Origin: Stigmatella aurantiaca
GTDB lineage: Bacteria; Myxococcota; Myxococcia; Myxococcales; Myxococcaceae
Assembly (NCBI RefSeq): GCF_900109545.1
Contig: NZ_FOAP01000014.1
Span: 124,001 to 188,000, forward strand
Direction: 5' to 3'
DNA: 64,000 bases
Both the position numbers and the translations under genes were made by a program. The notes under the pieces were generated by a model. It did no database searches and was not told where the DNA came from. It saw only the letters and a list, made by a program, of their open reading frames with translations. This document shows, piece by piece, positions 44,801 to 52,543 of the stretch. Numbering within the stretch: the stretch's first letter is position 1; each line of letters begins with the position of its first letter.

Positions 44801-45385
44801 GAGCTGAAGGCCGTGGAGCAGTACTGGTTCAACTATGACGGGGACAACTGGGTGCCCCAGTGGACGCACAAGACGGTGGGCCAGGTGTACGGCTCGTCCA
44901 ACTTCTACGGCACCTTCTTCAGCGGCGCGCCGGTCCACATCTACGGCATCCACTGGCTGCCCACCGCCGAGTACCTGACCAGCTACGGCTTCAACCCCAC
45001 CCAAGCCGCCGCGCTCTACAACGGCTTCGTGACGGACAACGGCGGGCCCGAGAAGGAGTGGCAGCACGTCGTGTGGCCCATCCAGTCGCTGAGCAACGCC
45101 GCCGGGGCCATCGGCAAGTGGAACGCCTCCGCCCTCCAGCAGAACGAGGTGTTCAACACGTACTGGTTCATCCACAACATGGCCAGCCTCGGCCAGCGCA
45201 CCTCGGACATCTGGGCCACGGGCAAGGCGGCGGCCACCGTCTACAAGAAGGGCACCGTGTACTCGGCCCTCGTGTGGAACCCCACCGACGCCCCGCTCAC
45301 GGTGACGTTCAAGAACGCCTCGGGCACCACGGGCACCGCCTCCGTGCCCGCCAAGTCTCTCCTCCGGGTCAACCCGGTGCAGTAG
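41807..45385 (+). CDS. Secreted GH81 endo-beta-1,3-glucanase with three discoidin-like domains
   Basis: A 1192-residue exported enzyme. A signal peptide of about 23 residues (ends AHA-AS) is followed by three F5/8 type C (CBM32-like) domains at about 25-152, 163-289 and 300-431. The first two are near copies, both with SSVEGGNTA, WGVDPQWL and TAAGDGG. A GH81 domain fills about 454-1190: NDWWQSLFIKPQGDYLV, HHFTYGYYVFASAVLA near 890 and the active-site loop NNNGNNQEAAGESLFGW near 960 with two catalytic Glu. GH81 enzymes cut beta-1,3-glucan of fungal walls. The binding domains should tether it to the wall. Confidence 0.93.
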   Translation: MKLASAGVLLALLSLFAGPEAHAASSLLSLKRPATASSVEGGNTADLAVDGSTGPRWASVWGVDPQWLSVDLGATAAIDRVKIQWESAYAKAYKVQVSADGNTWTDLYSTAAGDGGVDDLTVSGSGRYVRVYGTQRALTNYGYSILELEVYGTVGGGGTGPTLQLALNRSVYASSVEGGNTAEQAVDGSTGSRWSSAWGVDPQWLYVDLGAAAQVSRVKIQWEGAYAKAYKVQISSDELTWTDLYSTAAGDGGIDDLTVSGSGRYVRVYGTQRALAAYGYSILELEVYGTGGVNTPPVQYGPNVALNRTTTASSYEPNPPVGTAVPANAVDGNPATRWGSNATDSEWLTVDLGSSRTIGRVVLKWETAAGRVFDLQVSPNGTQWTTVYRELRGAGGTQTIPLYTTGRYVRMQGYARATSFGYSLYELEVYDYVAGQPQPTHTIAPLPVPSKVAVGQGSYLTNDYKMPQPRYPGYRTSNVTTPLPSNDWWQSLFIKPQGDYLVTLPLKSKFFSQGLGVLNPSAGWINGDRSAVNADGNPDFYLRSTSIDTSKMANRVTGYSDWSVDAVLSDDATDKLKVTFVKGSPYLYTQFSDPNSVEIYSSVISQIFNDSNTAILTADGTSVTTDRIGVRISNTDGGGTAQTRYYGVFAPAGTVFQKVGSKLKIRLGSGQNFLAVAALPSPTDLNYFYQHAYAFVTGTQVSYAYDEASAQLTTTFNLTTQLKRTGFSNVTLTALLPHQWKSTTAALTSLTYPSVRGTLKLREGNAFTTVNRFHGIVPQFPEPTNPEYSRTLMSQYLQILERQTASTPMAADAYWQGKQLHPLAMGVLAADKTGNTAYRDLFLSRIRTILTNWYTYTDGEPDYFFYYNPDWGTTYYRVSEFGANTGITDHHFTYGYYVFASAVLATYDANFRTQYGAMVEHLIRDYANPSRTDTLYPFFRSFDPYEGHSWAGGYADNNNGNNQEAAGESLFGWVGQYLWGVLTGNTAYRDAGIYGFTTELKAVEQYWFNYDGDNWVPQWTHKTVGQVYGSSNFYGTFFSGAPVHIYGIHWLPTAEYLTSYGFNPTQAAALYNGFVTDNGGPEKEWQHVVWPIQSLSNAAGAIGKWNASALQQNEVFNTYWFIHNMASLGQRTSDIWATGKAAATVYKKGTVYSALVWNPTDAPLTVTFKNASGTTGTASVPAKSLLRVNPVQ

Positions 45386-45533
45386 TCCCCGCGCCCCGTT
45401 GCCGCAAAGGAGCTCGGGCGGGTCGTCTCCCCGCGCGGTTCTGGAGCGGCAACGGGCGCTGTGCCGCAAGCCTACGTGCCGGTGAGCCGCTGGGCCCAGG
45501 ATGCCGAGGCGGAGCGCTGGAAAAGGACGCGGA

Positions 45534-46274
45534 ATGAACCTCCGAACTTGCAGCGCACTCCGCCAAGCCGTTGCCATTGCTGTTGCCGGAGTCGTCGCTG
45601 GGTGCGCCACCTCTCCAGAGAGGCCTGAGACTCAAGAGGCGCCTGAGACCTACGCTTGGGCGCCTGTGCGCCCACCCGCTGTGCCCGGCACGGGCCTTCC
45701 CACCCCGGGGCAGCCAGGGCAGGTTCGCCCCCAGCCCCTGCCGCGGAGCCCGCACAAGCGCGTGTTGCCGCCTACCCGGGAGCCGGGCCTTTGGGCCGGA
45801 GACGCTCCTCATGCGTCACAGGAACCGGAGGCGAAACCCTCACCGGAGAGGCCCGGAGCGAACAGGAGGGACCCGCCTGCCCCGGTGACGGCGGAGCGCC
45901 GCCGCCGCCCAGAGTGCGAGCCCATCCCAGTGCCACACGCGGGCGAAGATCCCCCGCATAACGAGTGCGCCGATAGGTTTCCGCCGAACCGCTACCCCGG
46001 AAAGGACGTGCTCGTGGGCGGCAAGCGCTTTGATGCGCTGCAAGTCGGCGTGCGCGTGCTGTGGGAGATCAAGACCCATCGATTCGACGCGTATTCTGAC
46101 TTCATCCAGCGGCAGACGATCTTGGAGCAAGTGCCATTGCTACAAGAAGAGCGGGACATCGCGGAGGCATGTGGATACGGCTTCGTCGTTGGGGTGAGCA
46201 CCCAAGCCCACAAGGATGCGTTACTGCAACGGGATCCCAGACTTGATATCGTCGTCACGGGGTGCATGCGATGA
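45534..46274 (+). CDS. DUF6310 lipoprotein, probable PD-(D/E)XK nuclease toxin
   Basis: A 246-residue protein with a lipoprotein signal ending in VAGVVAGCA (Cys near residue 24), a long Pro-rich linker (about 28-130) and a C-terminal DUF6310 domain. ATG 45534 follows AAAAGGACGCGGA. In the domain CEPIPVPHAGEDPPHNECAD precedes RYPGKDVLVGGKRFDALQ and VLWEIKTHRFD, a D-x(n)-E-x-K pattern of restriction-like nucleases with Glu and Lys spaced as in PD-(D/E)XK enzymes. It ends VVTGCMR. DUF6310 genes in myxobacteria sit beside DUF5953 genes, as here, so toxin plus immunity protein is the natural reading. Nuclease activity is inferred, not shown. Confidence 0.75.
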   Translation: MNLRTCSALRQAVAIAVAGVVAGCATSPERPETQEAPETYAWAPVRPPAVPGTGLPTPGQPGQVRPQPLPRSPHKRVLPPTREPGLWAGDAPHASQEPEAKPSPERPGANRRDPPAPVTAERRRRPECEPIPVPHAGEDPPHNECADRFPPNRYPGKDVLVGGKRFDALQVGVRVLWEIKTHRFDAYSDFIQRQTILEQVPLLQEERDIAEACGYGFVVGVSTQAHKDALLQRDPRLDIVVTGCMR

Positions 46275-47029
46275 CCAAGCGGAGAACCCTTATCCTCATC
46301 GTCTACGCGCCTGCGCTTGTAGGAGACGACGGCCGCACGCTCGCAGTCGTCCACGGAATCGAACGGGCGCTTCCCGGTGTGCGCTTGGAGTGGGAGCTGT
46401 CAAAGGCGGGGCGGCCCATCGCGTTGCCGCAACGCGATGGGTGGCTCGCTGAGGCGAGCGTGCGTGGGAAGTTTCCGCTGCTGTGCAACGGTGACGAGAG
46501 TTACCCCGTGACGGTTACAGGATGGGGAACACCTGCGCGCCAAAACGCGGGCGGCCAGCCACAATTTGAAGTCCATGTAGAGTTGCCGCTGGATGCAGCC
46601 AGCATCGCAGTTGCGGCGGATCTGTTGGATGGCGTGGCAGAAGGCGCACACGCGTTCTGGGGGCGTGCAACGCCCGACGGCGCTGCGCTGGACATCGCGT
46701 ATCAAATAGCCCCCACCCGGGAAGGGCCGCCGTCCCCACCCCGTGGGCTGCCCGCGCTCAAGCTCTTCAAAGATATTCGCGCGCCGGAGATTCCCTATTA
46801 CCTCGGGTGGCTGAACTACTGGTCGGATGCTGCCGCTCGGGCTATCGGCTTCCCGGATCCCTCGCGTGACGCGGACTTGCTCTCTCGGGCGCGGCGCACC
46901 GAGAGGGGCGGGTGGATCGTGCGGCTTACAGATACGCCGCTCGATCTCGACATCCCCTCGCACCTAGAGGCGCTCTTACGCGCGTATGAGCGCTTCCCGG
47001 AGATTGGCGGGCGCGTGCCTCAGCGCTGA
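46271..47029 (+). CDS. DUF5953 family protein, probable immunity partner of the DUF6310 toxin
   Basis: A 252-residue cytoplasmic protein with no signal peptide. Its ATG overlaps the toxin's TGA (ATGA), so the two are translationally coupled. It reads LILIVYAPALVGDDGRTLAV at the start, GNLLCNGDES-like LLCNGDESYPVTVTGWG near residue 75, and IPYYLGWLNYWSDAAARAIG near 175-195, all matching DUF5953 as I know it in myxobacteria. DUF5953 is usually encoded directly after a DUF6310 gene, and its Imm52-like character supports immunity. Codon use has more A/T at third positions than neighbouring genes, which fits transfer. Confidence 0.72.
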   Translation: MTKRRTLILIVYAPALVGDDGRTLAVVHGIERALPGVRLEWELSKAGRPIALPQRDGWLAEASVRGKFPLLCNGDESYPVTVTGWGTPARQNAGGQPQFEVHVELPLDAASIAVAADLLDGVAEGAHAFWGRATPDGAALDIAYQIAPTREGPPSPPRGLPALKLFKDIRAPEIPYYLGWLNYWSDAAARAIGFPDPSRDADLLSRARRTERGGWIVRLTDTPLDLDIPSHLEALLRAYERFPEIGGRVPQR

Positions 47030-47102
47030 GTCACCGGGCCCGAATTGGAGTCGGCCGACGCGGCACCACGGGGCAGGCTCAAGCTAGGCGGCCGGCTCCA
47101 GC

Positions 47103-47225
47103 GTGGCTACCAGCGTGGGCATCCGCGACCGCACCATCCTGGAGACGCTGTACTCGACGGGCATGAGGCACATGGAGGCCGTCAACTTCAGTGCGTCAGC
47201 GCGTACAAGCCCAGGCAGTGCCTGA
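47103..47225 (+). pseudogene. Tyrosine recombinase (integrase) remnant
   Basis: The plus-strand frame beginning at 47103 reads GIRDRTILETLYSTGMRHME, followed by AVNFS, before a stop at 47223. This is the conserved stretch of phage/XerC-type integrases around the catalytic Arg (consensus RDRAILELLYxTGLRxSELxxL). Here the catalytic Arg would be that of GMRHME. Nothing before or after it is intact, so only about 40 codons remain. It marks an old mobile element next to the toxin/immunity pair. Confidence 0.6.
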
Positions 47226-47273
47226 GAACTCTACGACGCGGCACCGGAACTCGCAGCGGATGCGCTCCTTGCC

Positions 47274-48365
47274 TCAGCGGCGGGGGGAGCTCCGGCCATG
47301 GAGCTCCTCCCGGAAGGCTTTAGCGACCTCCTCCTCCGTGGGGGGCTCGCCCTGGTTGCGCAGGAAGAGCTTCGACAGGACGCTGATGTAGCCCTCTCCG
47401 AAGAGGGTCGTCACCGCGATGGCCGTGGCCGCCGAGATGGCCGCCCCCACGACGGTGCCCACGCCCGGCACGAGCTTCAGCAGGCCCGAGACAATCGTCT
47501 GTCCCGAGAGTGTCGCCACCAGCCCCCCGCTCGCCGAGCTGATCAGCGTGGAGAGGAAGGCCTGGCTCAGGGGCAGGCCGAACACGGCGCTGATGCTCGC
47601 CAGCATGCCGATCTGCACCGGCACGATGACGAGCGCGTCCGAGAAGGGAATGGGCGTCGCGCCAATGGTGCCCGCCAGCGTGGCGGCGCTGCCCACGATG
47701 GCGTGGGCCCGCGTGCGCTTCTGCTCCACGCTCACCTTCTGCGCGGCGGCGAAGGCGTTGCGCTGGGCCTCGGGCACCAGCTCCATCGTCACGTCCACGA
47801 GTTCCTGGAGCCCGCGCGGCTCCAGCACGTGCCCCTCGTCGTCCTGCTCGCGCAGCGCACGGACCCGCATGGCGTTGCGCGCCACGGGCATGAGCTGGAG
47901 CACCTGCTCCCGGAAGCCCTGGTCCGAGCGGGCCTTGGTGATGACCGCCACCACCGGCATGTACCGGGCGAGCATCTCCGCCACGGCCGTCTCCCCCTGC
48001 TCCACCCGGCGCGAGTCCTCGGAGAGGCACACCCAGGCCACGTGCAGGTGGCGCTTCGCGTCCGCGTCCATCGAGCGTGCGCGCACCTCTGCCTCCAGTT
48101 GGCGCGTCGTCTCCGCGTACTGGTCCATCTCCAACCCGCGGGTGTCGAGGATGGTGAGGGGCAGCCCCTCCTTCGAATACTCCCGCGCGCTTCGGGTCAC
48201 CGGGCGGCCCTGGCCCGTCTCCGCCAGGTTGCCCTGGAAGACGGCATTCACCAGGGTGCTCTTGCCCACCCCGCTGCGCCCGGCGATGACGATGTTGACC
48301 CGCCCCCGCTTGCTCAGCGCTTCCTCCAGCTGGCGCCGCACCTCATCCGCGAGGTTGAAATCCAT
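47274..48365 (-). CDS. GTPase with C-terminal membrane-associated domain
   Basis: A 363-residue Era/TrmE-like GTPase. G1 is GRSGVGKST (about 29-37), G3 is DTRG near 74, and G4 is TKAR near 142, a departure from TKxD that may alter nucleotide specificity. The C-terminal third (about 215-345) is rich in Gly/Ala/Ile and hydrophobic, similar to the DUF697 region seen on other GTPases, and probably contacts membrane. It starts 22 bases after the DUF4336 gene on the same strand, so it is in an operon with that and the kinase. Confidence 0.82.
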   Translation of the reverse strand: MDFNLADEVRRQLEEALSKRGRVNIVIAGRSGVGKSTLVNAVFQGNLAETGQGRPVTRSAREYSKEGLPLTILDTRGLEMDQYAETTRQLEAEVRARSMDADAKRHLHVAWVCLSEDSRRVEQGETAVAEMLARYMPVVAVITKARSDQGFREQVLQLMPVARNAMRVRALREQDDEGHVLEPRGLQELVDVTMELVPEAQRNAFAAAQKVSVEQKRTRAHAIVGSAATLAGTIGATPIPFSDALVIVPVQIGMLASISAVFGLPLSQAFLSTLISSASGGLVATLSGQTIVSGLLKLVPGVGTVVGAAISAATAIAVTTLFGEGYISVLSKLFLRNQGEPPTEEEVAKAFREELHGRSSPRR

Positions 48366-48386
48366 GGAAGAGCCTTTCTGGACTGC

Positions 48387-49106
48387 TCAGAGGTAGGTGG
48401 CGGCCTGGCGAAGCGCCTGGGCGGCCTCGGACCCCGAGGCGACCTTTTCATGCGAGACGATGAGCCTCACCAGCCCCGGCAGGGCCGCGTAGCGCTCCAG
48501 GTCCGCGCGCAGCGCCTTGGCATCCTTGACCAACAGGAGCTTCGCCAGGCGGGAGACCCGGGGCCCCGGCGCGGAGCCCAGGAGCGTGGTGAAGAGAAAG
48601 CCGAGCACGTCGCGCTTGCGGTCCATGTTGAAGACCGCATCGTTCAGCACCACCGTGGTGCCGTCCTTCGAGCGCACGAGCATGGCCCCTTCGGCCTCCT
48701 TCACCCCGTGCAGCATCTCCAGCCGCACGTCCTCGCCGTGGGGAAAGTCCTCGTAGACGCCATCCACCGGGACCTTCTCCTCCACCTCCCGCCGGCCGCC
48801 CGAGGGCGCGAAGACGCGGAGCGAGGGGTAGCGCTGCTTGTACGCGGGGGCATCGAGCCGGTGCATCTTGTTCGGCACGAGGAGGCTCGACAGCGGACCG
48901 AGCGCCTCCAGCTCACGCTGCACCGGCTCTTCCAGTGCGATGCCGTTGTGGATGACGAGGGTGCCGTCGTCCCGGCGTACGACGGTCATGACCCGCTTGA
49001 GGGACATGCGCGGCAGGGCGCCCTCGACACGCCAGAGGTTCTCCGCGAGCCGCTCCAGCGGGCCGTGCGGCAAGACAGTCCAAGGGGAGGCGGAATTCGT
49101 GGCCAT
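48387..49106 (-). CDS. DUF4336-like protein of the metallo-beta-lactamase fold
   Basis: A 239-residue protein with the order LWRVEGALPRMSLKRVMTVVRRDDGTLVIHNGIAL, LEALGPLSSLLVPNKMHRL and FAPSG seen in DUF4336 (quoted in parts: LWRVEGALPRM, then LEALGPLSSLLVPNKMH). DUF4336 has the metallo-beta-lactamase fold but generally keeps few of the zinc-binding His residues, and here no HxHxDH motif is present. It lies between the kinase and the GTPase with small gaps, so the three may be co-regulated. Function unknown. Confidence 0.7.
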   Translation of the reverse strand: MATNSASPWTVLPHGPLERLAENLWRVEGALPRMSLKRVMTVVRRDDGTLVIHNGIALEEPVQRELEALGPLSSLLVPNKMHRLDAPAYKQRYPSLRVFAPSGGRREVEEKVPVDGVYEDFPHGEDVRLEMLHGVKEAEGAMLVRSKDGTTVVLNDAVFNMDRKRDVLGFLFTTLLGSAPGPRVSRLAKLLLVKDAKALRADLERYAALPGLVRLIVSHEKVASGSEAAQALRQAATYL

Positions 49107-49158
49107 ACCTCTTTCTACCGCAAGGCCTCTCCGAAGAGCGGCCCTGAGAGCCCTGTGT

Positions 49159-51027
49159 CTACAGGGCCACTGCGGGGACCACCGTCGTCACCGCGCGCAC
49201 CTGCCGCTGGAGCGTCCAGTAGTGGCGCTGGAAGGGCAGGTTGAGCGGGTCCAGGGCCAGGGCCTTGGCGTAGCAGTCGATGGCGGGGCGCAGGGCGTTC
49301 TGGGTCTCCAGTTGCCGGGCCCGCGTCAGGAACGCCCGCGACTTCTCCTCCGCGCCAGGCCGGGCCGTGAGGAAGGCCTTGCGCAGGGGCTCCACGGACT
49401 CCTGGGACACCCCGGCGGCCATGCACCGGGCGATGCCATGGGCGTTGCCCCGGGTGGCGTCGAAACCCACGCGCGACAGGGGGTCCCCCAGCGTGCGCCG
49501 CGCCGCATCCACGCGGGCGCCCAGCGTCATCAACTCCTTGCGCTGGCCCGCGGGCAACGGGCGCTGCCGGAAGTCCCCCAGCTTGCGCAGCGCCGTCTCC
49601 GCGCGCTGGCGCACCTCCTCGAAGCTGGCCGACGGCGCCAGGCCCAGCAGGACATAGGGGTCATGCATCAGCGCGGCGGTGCGGGACAGGAGCTGGGCCA
49701 GCTCTGGATCGGCCGGCGGCTCCGCGGACTCCACCTTGGGCGGCGCGGTGCGCGCGAGCACCTGGGCGAGCATCTGCCGCAGCGGCTCCGAGGGCTCGGC
49801 GAAGCGGACGGAGAAGCCCGCGGCGATACCGAGGATGTGAGCCTCGTCCTTGGACACGTGCCTCACCACATCGGCGATGCACAGGAGCGACTTCCCCTGG
49901 AAGGTGAGCTCCATGGGCAGCCGGGCCGCCCGCTGCGGCAACGGCCCGTCATGCGCGATGAAGAGGCCGTCGGGCCGCACCTCCCGGACATCCACGGTGT
50001 GCGTCCCCTGCCCCGCGAGGCCCCGCACCCGGACCTGAAGGCCCGCCTGAGGCGTGAGCGTGGGCGTAGGCGCGGGCTCACGCGCGGGCGCGGCCTCGCG
50101 CACGGGCGCCTGGGGCGCGGCCTCGAGCAGCGCGGCACGGAACTCCCGGGCGCTCTGGAAGCGCTCCTCGGGGCGCCGGGCGATGGCCCGCATCAACACC
50201 TCGGAGAGGGCCTTGGGCACCCGCGCATCGATGACATGGGGCGGCAGGGGCCGGACCTCGGGCTGGCCGAGCAGCACCTCGCCCATGCGCCCCCCGCCGA
50301 AAGGCAGGCGGCCCGTGACGAGCCGGTAGCCCACCACGCCCAGCGAATACACATCCATGCGGGTGTCGGCCGCGGTGGTCTCCCACTGCTCCGGCGCCAT
50401 GTAGGCCGGAGAGCCCAGGGCCATGCCGGCGTTCAGCTCGTCCTGGGAGAAGCTGGCGGCCAGGACGCTGACCATGCCGAAGTCGAGCACCTTCACCCGG
50501 GGCGTCCCGTCCTTGGGACGGGTGAGCACGAGGTTGTCGGGCTTGAGGTCCCGGTGAACCACGCCGCGGGAGTGCGCGGCCTCCAGCCCTTCGAGCACCT
50601 GGCCCAGCATCCACACCACATCCGCGCACGGCAGGGGCAGCGGCAACGACGAGAAGGACTCGCCCGCCACGTACTCCATCAGCAGGCTCGGCAGGCCTCC
50701 GGGCCCCGGGCGCGCATCGAGAATGCGGGTGACGCTGGGGTGCACCACGCGAGCGGCCACGTGGGTCTCCACGTAGAACCGGTCCTTCACGGTGGGGTTG
50801 GAGGCCAGGTGCGGGTGCAGCACCTTCAGGGCGAACTCCGCCCCGGTGGACATGTGCTGGGCGAGGTACACGGTGCCAGTCGCCCCCGAGCCCAGCTGCT
50901 TCTGGAGCACGAGCGGCCCGTGCAGCAGCCCGCCCTGGGCTGACCCCTCCTCCGGCCGGGACGAGCCCGGAAGAGACGGGCAGACCGTCCGGATCGGATG
51001 TTCAATCTGGCAACGAACACATCCCAT
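49159..51027 (-). CDS. Ser/Thr protein kinase with PilZ-like and J/TPR-like regions
   Basis: A 622-residue multidomain protein. ATG 51027 gives MGCVRCQIEHPIR; the open frame continues to 51075 but without evidence. The kinase has LGSGATGTVYLA (near 47), ALKVLHPHL (near 66), HRDLKPDN (near 157), DFG (near 182) and APEQW, all intact. Residues about 329-410 look like a PilZ-type domain that could bind c-di-GMP. After that come a J-like helix pair (PYVLLGLAPSASFEEVRQRAE) near 460 and a TPR-like C-terminus ending LALDPLNLPFQRHYW. A kinase coupled to a second messenger is plausible, though the PilZ RxxxR motif is not clear. Confidence 0.8.
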   Translation of the reverse strand: MGCVRCQIEHPIRTVCPSLPGSSRPEEGSAQGGLLHGPLVLQKQLGSGATGTVYLAQHMSTGAEFALKVLHPHLASNPTVKDRFYVETHVAARVVHPSVTRILDARPGPGGLPSLLMEYVAGESFSSLPLPLPCADVVWMLGQVLEGLEAAHSRGVVHRDLKPDNLVLTRPKDGTPRVKVLDFGMVSVLAASFSQDELNAGMALGSPAYMAPEQWETTAADTRMDVYSLGVVGYRLVTGRLPFGGGRMGEVLLGQPEVRPLPPHVIDARVPKALSEVLMRAIARRPEERFQSAREFRAALLEAAPQAPVREAAPAREPAPTPTLTPQAGLQVRVRGLAGQGTHTVDVREVRPDGLFIAHDGPLPQRAARLPMELTFQGKSLLCIADVVRHVSKDEAHILGIAAGFSVRFAEPSEPLRQMLAQVLARTAPPKVESAEPPADPELAQLLSRTAALMHDPYVLLGLAPSASFEEVRQRAETALRKLGDFRQRPLPAGQRKELMTLGARVDAARRTLGDPLSRVGFDATRGNAHGIARCMAAGVSQESVEPLRKAFLTARPGAEEKSRAFLTRARQLETQNALRPAIDCYAKALALDPLNLPFQRHYWTLQRQVRAVTTVVPAVAL

Positions 51028-51243
51028 CGACGCCACCCCATGAAAGTCCCGCCAACACGGCTGGGAGGGGGGCACTGCAACCTTCGTGCAGGGGGTTCAA
51101 CGTTCGCAGGTGAACACGCCAACCGCACGAAGAGACGACTTTGGGTAAAAAGGAACGTCTGCTGGGGGTGTCATTTTTTCTGGGCCCCCCGGCAAACTTT
51201 TCGCCCCCGCCCGCCCTCCGGACGGGGGGACACGGGCGATCGG

Positions 51244-51918
51244 CTACCGCTTCCGGGCGTTGGCGGCGCGCTGGATCGGCGTGAGCTTCTGCCGCTCCTC
51301 CTCGCCGCGCATCCAGGCCTTCATCGAGGGCACCACCTGCTTGGTCCAGGCCTTGCCCGCCCGCACCGCGAGGAAGGCCTCCACCAGGGCGTTCACCAGG
51401 GCGGAGAGCTGCTCGGTGAGGGCCAGCCGCTCCGCGAGCTGGGAGTCATCGTCCTCGCTCATCAGGGCCGGCAGCTTCGCGGCGCGGATGTCGAGGAACT
51501 CCGCGTCCAATGAGACTTCGAAGGCCCGCTCCCCGTGGGTGAGCAGCAGGCGCGCCTGGTGCACGAGCAGCCCCTTGTCCAGAGCGCGCTTCACCTGCTC
51601 CGAGTAGGGCGCCTGGGCGCCCTTGGCGGACAGCTCGGTCACCTCCCCGCTCACGCCCTTGAGCACGATGCGCCCCACCAGGAGCACCGTGACGCCCACC
51701 TTCTCGTACTCCGTCACCGGCTCGCCGGCCTCGGAGTTCCACAGCAGCCAGGTGAGGAACTCGCGCCCCAGGTACGTCCGGCCGCGCAGCAGCGCCTCGC
51801 GCGCTTTGCCACGTTCGGCTTCTGCGGCGTCCTCTTTCTCCTCGGTGGCGGCGCCGTCGATGCCGACGTCCCCACGCATGAAGGCCGCTTCGGCCCGGGC
51901 CTCTTCACGCCTCCCCAT
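51244..51918 (-). CDS. rdgC: RdgC C-terminal half, encoded separately
   Basis: A 224-residue protein that reads like the C-terminal part of RdgC, the ring-shaped DNA-binding recombination protein: LGREFLTWLLWNSEAGEPVTE near residue 48, then GVTVLLVGRIVLKG. It overlaps the upstream N-terminal half by 14 bases in another frame. RdgC usually is a single chain of about 300 residues that inhibits RecA and modulates recombination. Both halves are complete open frames, which suggests a stable split and not a recent mutation. Confidence 0.6.
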   Translation of the reverse strand: MGRREEARAEAAFMRGDVGIDGAATEEKEDAAEAERGKAREALLRGRTYLGREFLTWLLWNSEAGEPVTEYEKVGVTVLLVGRIVLKGVSGEVTELSAKGAQAPYSEQVKRALDKGLLVHQARLLLTHGERAFEVSLDAEFLDIRAAKLPALMSEDDDSQLAERLALTEQLSALVNALVEAFLAVRAGKAWTKQVVPSMKAWMRGEEERQKLTPIQRAANARKR

Positions 51919-52543
51919 GGCTCACCTCCGCGGACAGCTCCACGCCCAGCAGCTCGGCGGTGGGCCCCAGCGAGGCCTCCGCGAGGCCGTTTCGCTCCGC
52001 CATGGCGGCGGGCACCAGCGGCAACAGCTTCACCTTGAAGGCGGTCTCCACGGCGTTCATCACCTCTTCCACGGCGGTGCGCGAGGCAGCCCAGATCTGA
52101 AGCTGGCGGGCCTCCACGTTCCAGCTCAGGTCATGCACCTTGGTGCCTGGCACGGCGCGGTTGCGCAGCATCTGCCGCAGCCCGGCGCGGCCCTCGGCCT
52201 TCTCCGAGCGGCCCGGCGGCCGGCCCTTCTCCTTCTCGAAGGCGGCGGACCACTTGTTGAGCTCGGCGCGCAGCACGGGGCCGGGCACCTTGAGCGTGTC
52301 CACGCGGTAGGCGAACAGGGTGTACTCGCCATAGGAGACGCTGCCGGGAGAGAAGTCGGTGCCCTCCGAGTTCTCCAGCTCGACGAAGCCGGAGGCGCGC
52401 TCCTCCTCGCTCTTGCGGTCAATGGGTTCGAAGGCACGGGCCTTGAGCGCTCGGACGAGCGAGCGCTTGAGGTCCGCGGGCGCGTCCTCGGCAGGCTCGA
52501 CGAGGAAGCGCGAGAAGGTGACAGCTCCACGCAGGACGGGCAT
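51905..52543 (-). CDS. rdgC: RdgC N-terminal half, encoded separately
   Basis: A 212-residue protein starting at ATG 52543 with MPVLRGAVTFSRFLVEPAED. The sequence ALKARAFEPIDRKSEEERASGFVELE is the N-terminal landmark of RdgC (quoted in parts: ALKARAFEPIDRKSEEE, then GFVELE). It ends with ELLGVELSAEVSHGEA and overlaps the next gene, the C-terminal half, by 14 bases. The stop-start overlap would permit translational coupling or reassembly of two chains. No Shine-Dalgarno is strong at this start. Confidence 0.6.
   Translation of the reverse strand: MPVLRGAVTFSRFLVEPAEDAPADLKRSLVRALKARAFEPIDRKSEEERASGFVELENSEGTDFSPGSVSYGEYTLFAYRVDTLKVPGPVLRAELNKWSAAFEKEKGRPPGRSEKAEGRAGLRQMLRNRAVPGTKVHDLSWNVEARQLQIWAASRTAVEEVMNAVETAFKVKLLPLVPAAMAERNGLAEASLGPTAELLGVELSAEVSHGEA

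Noticed and set aside
41561-45610. A 1349-codon open frame on the minus strand, opposite the GH81 gene
   Set aside because: It is the antisense of a well-supported gene; high GC at third positions keeps the opposite frame open, and its translation is Val/Gly/Arg/His low complexity with no motif.
47045-47323. A 92-codon plus-strand gene after DUF5953
   Set aside because: It reads in another frame from the integrase remnant, runs into the GTPase gene antisense and has no motif.
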